From: Hemibagrus wyckioides
Lineage: Eukaryota; Chordata; Actinopteri; Siluriformes; Bagridae
Length of the DNA: 64,000 nucleotides
Direction of reading: 5' to 3'
Assembly (NCBI RefSeq): GCF_019097595.1
Contig: NC_080716.1
Location: forward strand, 32,319,901 to 32,383,900
The position numbers were made by a program, and so were the translations under genes. Position 1 is the first letter of the stretch. Each line of letters begins with the position of its first letter. This document shows positions 56,785 through 64,000 of this stretch, one piece after another. Under the pieces are notes generated by a model. The model ran no database searches. It was not told the DNA's origin and was given only the letters and a program-made list of their open reading frames with translations.

Positions 56785-57419
56785 CAGTGGTGGCTGGTGC
56801 TAAAAAAAAGGGGGGGGGGATTAAAAATGTTACTGTTAAAGTTAACTGTTAAAGCATGCAATAAATGTACTATGAATCAGTGAATTTGAGTTCAATGTGG
56901 GTTTATTATCAGTAATCAAGGTAATCATTAAAAACACACACACTGGAAAGTCGCCTAATCACAGGCCTCTTTTCTTTCTGGCTTGAAAATTTCTCAATGA
57001 TCTTTTGGTTAAAGTCAGTTATCTCAGTGACCAGTCTCTTTTCCATTCACAGTATGGCCAATGAATTCAATAAGTACTACTGGAAAAGAACCGAGTGGAA
57101 CCGCCATCACTTGACTGCTGCTGAATTTGCAGATTGGGTCGATCTGCTCCAAGCTCCTTGATTCTTTTCGTTTCTTCACCTGAACTTCTTGTGAAAGGGT
57201 ATTTTTGTAAAGATATAACCTAATTTTCTTTCATCTCAAGATATTTGGATTGCTTCCACATTAATCAGTACCTCTCCGTTAACTGACCGTCTGCTGAGCG
57301 GTAACGAGACTCATTGAGAATGGTCCAATCACATATATAAAATGGTCCAATCACATATTTAAAATGGTCCAATCACATATATAAAAAAAATTTGCTCCAG
57401 CACTTCCTATTGACCACTG
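56785..57419. mobile_element. hAT MITE
   Basis: Left end CAGTGGTGGCTGGTGCTAAA and right end CTATTGACCACTG. Flanks are ATATTAAA (56777-56784) and ATATTAAC (57420-57427), an 8-bp duplication with one mismatch. Confidence 0.65.
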
Positions 57420-57427
57420 ATATTAAC

Positions 57428-58189
57428 TGTGTAGTCTGTTTATTGTTCCACTCTGCACAGCTGCTACAGAGCTGCTACATCTCATTTCACCTTTGGACCT
57501 GCTACAAATGTGTACTGACAAATAAACCTTTGGATCTTGAAATAATAAACAGAGACACCCAGGACGACCTCTAAGCAGATATTCTTCAGTTACTGGGCTG
57601 CTTTTTAACCAGACATTAGCATTGAGGTGCTTAAAACCTCAACAACATTGAATACTGCACCTGACTTTTTGGTGACTCTAGATCACACAACCCTCACCTG
57701 CACATACAGCTCTGTATTTTCTGCACAGTTATTTACAATCACTTGTTTCAGAACCTTGATGTCATTTTTCATAACTCAAAACGTTGTCGCTTCTAACAGA
57801 CTGTGTAACCTTCAAAATGCTGGACTGTGCATTCATATTTTTAAAGTAAAACCTTCAAGTAACTAATTTTCCACAGGAACATTCATTCAGTTCACACACA
57901 CACAAGATACTGATTGTAAAAGGACTAGTAGAGAGAATACTTCAGACAGTGGAGTCGCTGAACAAAATCTAACATTTATTCATGAAATACAATCAGATGA
58001 CAGATAATATAGCAAAAATAATTAGCTACAAAAATCAGCGTTCCTCACTGGGAACACAATCAATTCTATTTTTCAAGACTTGTGTTTTTTAAGATCCAAG
58101 AAAAAAAATGTATATACTCACTCTGGACAATGAAACAACAACAACAGAATTAGTTGCTTACTTGCTCAATCTTTCTCTCTCTTCCCGCA
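57428..58189. other. Stretch with no gene seen
   Basis: AT-rich, short chance frames only. Confidence 0.4.
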
Positions 58190-59530
58190 GATTGCCTCAC
58201 GTTTAGATGTAACCTGGTTCGATGGGAATGAGAGGGTGTTTTAGGAAGTTGACACTATGGGAATGCTTCTGCGTGAGCTGGAGTCTGAAACATGCATGGA
58301 AACACGCAAATTTTATTGGCCAACGTGGGGGTCAGGTGATGTCACACGTCTTGTTGACTTCTACGTTAACTGGGTTACGTACCTAACCTGAGACATTCCC
58401 TTTCAAAGGATCTCGACGATACATCGTGCATTTGACGCTATGGGAACGTTAATTCCCACATCACCATACTGACAGGATGCCTACTCACAAGGTGCGAAGT
58501 AAGAATACATGCACAACCTGAGAAAAAGATAACCCTTAAGAACCTGGGGTGTGCTGTAGGACTCGAGAAACTGGGGTTAAGCCCATATCCAACCTATAGA
58601 ACCTTGTGAGTGTGTGAGAAGAGGACCAGCCTGCCACAGCACAAATATCTTGCAAAGGCACCATCATCATCATCATCATCATCACCATCGATAAACATCC
58701 TCCATCCTACTTCACCCTATTTTTAAATGCTGTACCTTTTATTGAAATAATCAGGGATGTGATTTGTCCAGTGTTTTAGTACGCTTAATTTCATACATAT
58801 TTTAAGTCATCACAATGGTGAGAAAAACAGAAAGAATGTTCAACACAAAAGTAAAACACAAAAGTTTGTCTAAATAGAGGCGTGAACAAGATCAGGGATA
58901 GCAGTGGATCGATCCTGTCAGTTCTAATCAGTATGGTTGAGTATTTGATTTAACGCAGCATGCAGCAGGTGTTAGTCATGTCTGAAGGGGGAAAGACTAG
59001 TAGACAGAGTGGAATCACTCAGTGCTTCTTCCCTCAGACTTCTCCAGAGGTGACCATGGTATGTTCACAAATATCTTGCAGCACAAACATCTTGCAAATG
59101 TCCATGGTAAAAAAGCACTATACAAATAAATTGAATTGAATTTCAAAGGCACACCCTTGTATAGTGTCTTGCAGCAAGCCATGCTCCTGGTGGCCTGAGA
59201 GGCCAGGGAAAACACATCAGCTACACAATGCGATAAATGCTGCTTGGTGGCGGAGAATATCTGGTGCGCCCCCAAAGGCAGACCAACAGCTGATCAGTTC
59301 TACGCCACAGGGTTGAGTAATTGACATAGATCCTTGAGGGCCCTGACCTGACACAAAAGATAAAGCTTCTCTTGTTCCGGCATGTCAAATAGCTGAGGGG
59401 AGAAGGTCAAGAAATGTCCATTATTACATATTCTGGCCTCAGGTGCAATATAACCTTGACCAGTCCAAGGACAAAGTCTAGTGCTTGGCATGTAACCCTT
59501 ATTTCTTCATAGGGTTAAAAAGTGGTTGAA
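58190..59530. mobile_element. Unclassified repeat remnants
   Basis: Contains ACGTTAACTGGGTTACGTAC and TTCCCTTTCAAAGGATCTCG, repeat-like sequence of a kind frequent in fish, an (ATC)n run at 58660-58690, and a LINE tail (ACTATACAAATAAATTGAAT) at about 59109. Could not be classified. Confidence 0.3.
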
Positions 59531-59649
59531 ACCCTGTGCCCCTGAGCCAACACTAAAATGGTCTCATGTGCATCAGCCCCAAGGGATACACATTGGTGGT
59601 GGCTGTTTCTGATTCAACCTGTTTCTGAGCCTCCCTCCCTTTCTCATTC

Positions 59650-60060
59650 TCCTTCACCCTCAGCACTCAAGCACCCCAGGGTTGTGTTCTGAGCCACCAG
59701 CTGTACTCACTATACACATTTGACTGTGTGGCCAGTTCCAACTCCAGAATCAACGTCAAGTTTGCTGACAACACAGTAGTGGTGGGCCTGATCTTCGACA
59801 CAGGTGAGATGATCTACCTAGAGGAGATTAAATACCTGAAGATTTGGTGCCAGGAGAACAATGTCCTCTTGAGCATAAGCAGGACAAAAAATTTGATAGC
59901 GGACTTCAGCACAAAGCAGGAGAGGAACTACCAGCCACTCACAATCAGTGGGACCCCAGTGAAGAGTGTGGACAGTTTCCGGCTCCCAGGTGCTGACATC
60001 ACGCAGGACCTCACATCACCACTGTGGTGAATAAGCCCAGGCAGCATCTCTACCACCACA
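59650..60060 (+). mobile_element. LINE reverse-transcriptase fragment
   Basis: Plus frame with NSRINVKFADNTVVVGLIFD (the FADD box changed to FADN), then LLSISRTKNLIADF, the L2-like palm region. Short and broken. Confidence 0.7.
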
Positions 60061-60409
60061 GACATTTAAAGGACTTTAGGTTGAAAAAAGTGACTGACTG
60101 AATGGATAAAAAGTGTCTCAAGCCATAAGGAAAAAGTTTTACTGTAATACACGTTTATTCCTGAGATTGGTGGGACTTTTATACTGTCCCCTTCAAACAG
60201 CAAGACCAATTCTATTATTTATGCTACACTCCATTATTTATGAAATCTTAGGTCTGAAATCAAAAGACGATAGATCAGAATTTCATCAGCTTTCATTTCC
60301 TGATATTTACATCTGGATGTGTTCAGCAACTCAGAACATGGCACCTTTGGTGTCAGACCACCCAATTTTTATGTGGCCACAAGTATTGGAACAGCCACTC
60401 TTACAGGAC

Positions 60410-60760
60410 ATGGATGTAGGCAGGAAGCCTGGAGCTGTCCCTCCACTGTATGCAGGGTTGGTGTATCTCTAAAGCATGTGACTTTCTTACTCTTCTGCCA
60501 GTAAGAATGTGGCCTTCATGTAAATCCATGCGAGTTCAGTTCAGTTGGACATCCCGTATGGGCTGGTGAGGATCTCAGTGACTCAAACACAAGTGTGTGC
60601 TCCAAAGCTGGAGTCTTGAGGGAGTATAGTCACAGAGGAATCTCACCCCTTTCAGAAAGTCTATTAGCAAGTCATTAAATACCATCTTTAGCACTGCCAT
60701 ACACAGCAGCAGCTGCTACTCACTATACACTCACTTCATCTTCACATCAAACATCAGAAT
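60410..60760. repeat. Direct duplication, right copy (mate at 42194-42490)
   Basis: Same orientation as the left copy, nearly base-identical, plus a 54-bp segment after GGAATCTCA not present on the left. It lies 210 bp beyond the stop codon of the coiled-coil gene on its 3' side. Confidence 0.85.
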
Positions 60761-60969
60761 AAAACATTAGGAAACGTTCTTTTTTAAATTAATTTATTTA
60801 TTTTTTTATTTTCTGGCCCATAACGGTTTAGTACAGCGGACAAGGCAAGAGTTCACAACAGCAGTCACATTTTCAGGAGAGGAAATGGTGGATGTGTAAC
60901 GCTTAAACAGAATTAAAGTAAAGGATCTGATTAATACAAGGTTTTTTCTAACTTATGTTTATTCTCTCA

Positions 60970-61113
60970 TCACACTCTGTTACACTCAAACAGCTTCTTC
61001 CCCAGTATCTTCACTGTGTCTCTCAGAGTCTCCACCTCAATTCTCAGGTCAGCGTTCTCCTTCTCCAGCTGAGCGATGGTCTCCACATCATCCACAGCTT
61101 GAGCCAAGGTGAC
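60970..61113 (-). CDS. Terminal exon of a coiled-coil protein gene
   Basis: Minus strand, acceptor TTCTTTCAG at 61114, 48 codons in phase 0: VTLAQAVDDVETIAQLEKEN...LGKKLFECNRV then TGA. Heptad-like and Leu/Glu/Lys-rich. It pairs with the exon at 61354-61470. The family is not recognised. Confidence 0.6.
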   Translation of the reverse strand, partial: VTLAQAVDDVETIAQLEKENADLRIEVETLRDTVKILGKKLFECNRV

Positions 61114-61259
61114 CTGAAAGAAGAAGAATTAAGGTTTAGTGACTTTATTCACTTCTACACACACATTCAGACACTTTTAAATACTGACTCATTACTCATG
61201 AGAACAGTCTAAATGTATTGTAGGGAAAAGGACAAAATGTCCCCAAAATATGAGGAAAT

Positions 61260-61325
61260 ACACACACACACACACACACACACAGAGACACAAAGAGACA
61301 CAGACACACACACAGAGACACACAA
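61260..61325. repeat. (CA)n-rich microsatellite
   Basis: CA repeats mixed with GAGACA, inside the duplicated intron. The sister intron has a shorter CA run at 61618-61640. Confidence 0.85.
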
Positions 61326-61353
61326 TAGCAGATTCATGAGGGGAAATGTTTAC

Positions 61354-61470
61354 CTTTAGAAACTCCTCTTTGTTGTTCAGAGTCTTCTTCATCTCATCTT
61401 TCTCTTTCTCCAGCTGATGGATGGTCTCCACATCTTTCTGATGTTTCTCCTCAGCTTCAGCCAGAGTGAC
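61354..61470 (-). CDS. Penultimate exon of the same coiled-coil gene
   Basis: 39 codons, phase 0 to 0, acceptor TTCTTTCAG, donor GTAAAC: VTLAEAEEKHQKDVETIHQL...KEEFLK. It shares VTLAxA and DVETIxQLEKE with the terminal exon. The introns upstream of both exons share about 145 bp (61115-61260 and 61471-61615), so an exon-intron unit of about 355 bp was tandemly duplicated. Earlier exons should lie further right on the minus strand but were not found before 64000. Confidence 0.6.
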
Positions 61471-61639
61471 CTGAAAGAAGAAGAATTAAGGTTTAGTGAC
61501 TTTATTCACTTCTACACACACATTCAGACACTTTTAAATACTGACTCATTACTCATGAGAACAGTCTAAATGTATTGTAGGGAAAAGGACAAAATGTCCC
61601 CAAAATATGAGGAACTACACACACACACACACACACACA

Positions 61640-62235
61640 TGCTATGCTATGTAATGAAATGCTTTTTATGACTGTCCTTTATTTAAAAATAAAGTCAAAT
61701 AGAGACTTTAGGTAACACTTAGGTAAAAAAATTTAAAAAAGGATACAAATAAGATATAATAAGGTGAATAGGTCTGTTTACAGTACAGTGATGTGGTATT
61801 AGGGGAATTAATTTTAATCTAGAATATTATTTATTGTTAACATAAAAAAATGTGCATGTAGTGCAATGGTACAAAAGTCCTGCTAAGGTAGGGTTGTTAT
61901 GACATAAACACCCTTCTATAACTAAACTCTCTTCTTTATGTATCTACATAAAGAAACATATGTACATCTCTATGTAATACCATATAAAAAGTCAATAAAA
62001 AGTACAATTTGTGTAACTAGGAAATTCACTGTAGTTACAACATGAAGTCTGTTTTGTTGAAGTTGCAGTCCTAAAGCTATCATAGCAAAACTGTTCATAT
62101 CAAATGCAGTCCAAGTCTATCTTCATGGTTTCTAAGTGTTACATGAACTAATGAAGTTATGATATTACTCTGCATTTGCAGAACATCAAGACACACAATA
62201 GACCAGATATCCGCTGTCTCAGTCAGTGACAAATA
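61640..62235. other. Stretch with no gene seen
   Basis: AT-rich. No further coiled-coil exon found on the minus strand. Confidence 0.35.
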
Positions 62236-63359
62236 CAGGTACATCTCAAAAAATTAGAATATCATGAAAAAGGTCAATATTTTTTGTCACTCAGTTCAGA
62301 AAGTGAAACCCATATATTATATAGATTCATAGAGTGTATTTCAAGCCTTTATTTCTTGAAATTGTGATGATTATGGCTCTCTTGGTCTCTTGATGCGCTG
62401 ACTCCAGCCTCAGTCCACTTCTTGTGAAGCTCCCCCGAATTCTTGAATGGATTTTGCCTGACAATCCTCTCAAGGCTGCGGTTATCCCTTTTGCTGGTGC
62501 ACCTTCTCCTACCACACTTTTTCCTTCCACTCAACTTTCTATGAATATGCTTGGATACAGCACTCTGTGAACAACCAGCTTCTTTAGCAATGACCTTTCA
62601 TGGCTTCCCCTCCTTGTGGAGGGTGTCAGTGACTGTCTTCTGGACAACTGTCAAGTCAGCAGTCTTCCCCATGATTGTGTAGCCTACTGACCCAGACTGA
62701 GTGACCATTTAAAAGCTCAGGAAACCTTTGCAGGTGTTTTGAGGTAATTAGCTGATTATGGTGTGACACCATGACTTTCCAGTATTGAACTTTTTCACAA
62801 TATTCTAATTTTATGAGACACAGAATTTTGGGTTTTCCTTATCTGTAAGCCATAATCATCACAATTTCAAGAAATAAAGGCTTGAAATATTTCAGTCTAT
62901 GTGTAATGAATCTATATAATATATGGGTTTCACTTTCTGACAGGAAATATTGACCTTTTTCATTCATTCTCTATACCCCCTTATTCATAGGACTCCTAGG
63001 GTCACAGGGGTCTGCTGGAGCCTATCCCAGCACACATGGGGCAAAAGGCAGGGGTACACCCTGGACAGGTCACCAGTCCATCACAGGGCCACACATAGAC
63101 AAACAACCATACACACGGGCAATTTAGAGTTACCAATCAACCTAATGTACATGTTTTTGGACTGTGGGAGGTAACCGGAGTACCCAGAGTAAACCCACAC
63201 AGGCACAGGACATGCAAACTCCACACAGAAAGACCCCTGCCTGTTCAACCCTGGGATTCAAACCCAGGATCTTCTTACTGTGAGGCAATAGTGCTAACCA
63301 CTAAGCCACCATGCTGCCCTACCTTTTTCATGATATTCTAATATTTTGAGATGTACTTG
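62236..63359 (-). mobile_element. Internally deleted Tc1 copy, same family as 53054-54484
   Basis: Left end CAGGTACATCTCAAAAAATT after TA, right end GAGATGTACTTG before TA. Only the transposase N-terminus remains (SGRKKCGRRRCTSKRDNRSL region, about 62530-62390). It joins straight to the left inverted repeat, so the catalytic domain is deleted. The right repeat is split by the insertion at 62964. Confidence 0.85.
62964..63320 (+). mobile_element. SINE/LINE-tail-type insertion in the Tc1 right repeat
   Basis: Flanked by the 11-bp duplication ACCTTTTTCAT (62953-62963 and 63321-63331). The body includes CCTATCCCAGCACACATGGG, CTGGACAGGTCACCAGTCCA and CATGTTTTTGGACTGTGGGA, a very common fish retroposed repeat ending in GCTAACCACTAAGCCACCAT. 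Which retroposon family it belongs to is not settled. Confidence 0.75.
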
Positions 63360-63454
63360 TACTGATAAATTATTTGAAAAATCATTCATAGATATCCCCA
63401 CAGAACACTGCTACACAGACTGATCTATCCTCTGCCAATGCTTACTCTCTCTCT

Positions 63455-64000
63455 CACCACATGAATCAGGCAGGGGTGGCGGTACAGGTCTGCTGTTGTC
63501 ACAAAGATGGTGTTTCACACCTCCCCCCTTGTGTCACCTTACCATCTCCTCTTTTGAACTCCATGCAGTTTCAGTTTCCTCTCCAGTCAACCTCTTTATC
63601 ATCATAATCTAATACCCTCCTGGTTCCCTAGAATACTTGAATTGAATTCAATTGAATTCAATTGAATTCAATTCAATATATATAATGGAGGAAATGGACA
63701 CACTCCTCAGTGCTTTCCCTTCTGACAGCACTCCTCTGACAGTCCTTGGTGATTTCAACCTCCTCTTCCTCCCTACCCCTGGACTCAGCTACAGACACTT
63801 TTCTCTCCTCTCTTTCCTCATGCATGGACCTTCCCTGCCCTCTGTCCACTAAACCCGGGAAGACTCCTGCTCCTTGGCTGTCAGATGTGCTGCACAGCTA
63901 TTGGACAGAACTACGATCAGCAGAGAGGAAGAGGATGAACTCTACGTGGATCTCGCCTCTCTGCGTCTCTTTGGACCTGACTTCTGCCAAGACTGCCTTC
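63455..64000 (+). mobile_element. LINE endonuclease-region fragment, runs off the window
   Basis: Plus-strand EEMDTLLSAFPSDSTPLTVL followed by GDFNL (about 63685-63760) is the GDFN motif of LINE endonucleases, with related sequence before it in shifted frames. An (AATTGAATTC)n expansion sits at 63635-63678. Confidence 0.65.

Overview
The window is nuclear DNA of a ray-finned (teleost) fish. It holds intron-containing genes with GT..AG junctions in a dense background of fish-type repeats: Tc1/mariner, hAT, Tigger-like and Harbinger-like DNA transposons, Jockey-group (L2/CR1-like) LINEs, tRNA-derived SINEs and microsatellites. A catfish-like genome would fit the Tc1 and L2 load, but the species cannot be settled from the sequence.

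The core is a head-to-head pair of very large paralogous genes. Copy 1 runs leftward (13937 to 2418) and copy 2 runs rightward (25149 to 41744). Both can be spliced by hand into nine coding exons with identical intron phases at every junction. The reading frames are uninterrupted: 2307 aa for copy 1 and 2337 aa for copy 2. The layout is: an N-terminal six-cysteine domain (exons 1-2), a charged coiled coil (exon 3), and a 5.3 kb exon 4 carrying a bacterial SecA-type DEAD motor, a helical region and a hydrophobic membrane-like module. Exons 5-6 hold a Cys-box segment reminiscent of OTU peptidases. Exons 7-8 hold a His/Asp-rich HIPP...DHRR module, and exon 9 is a charged tail. I take this to be the unusual system of the window: an animal nuclear SecA-like motor embedded in a multidomain protein with polymorphic-toxin or effector-like architecture. 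The two copies are nearly identical over the motor but diverged at both ends, which suggests gene conversion.

The roughly 11 kb between the two start codons carries a candidate promoter with a perfect NRF1-type palindrome and a non-coding first exon for copy 2 (about 20640-20847). It also carries a candidate leader exon for copy 1 (15147-15217), a 2 kb minisatellite of 38-bp units grown inside a SINE, and a 45-bp minisatellite.

Right of copy 2 (41.8-64 kb) the sequence is mostly nested mobile elements. One LINE carries an hAT and a Harbinger-like MITE, with an inverted 5' segment next to it. A three-deep nest (Tigger-like, hAT, Tc1) has readable target-site duplications. Two gene fragments lie among them on the minus strand: a signal-peptide exon (50451-50514) and the two last coiled-coil exons of another gene (60970-61470). 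A 300-bp near-identical direct duplication (42.2 and 60.4 kb) lies downstream of each.
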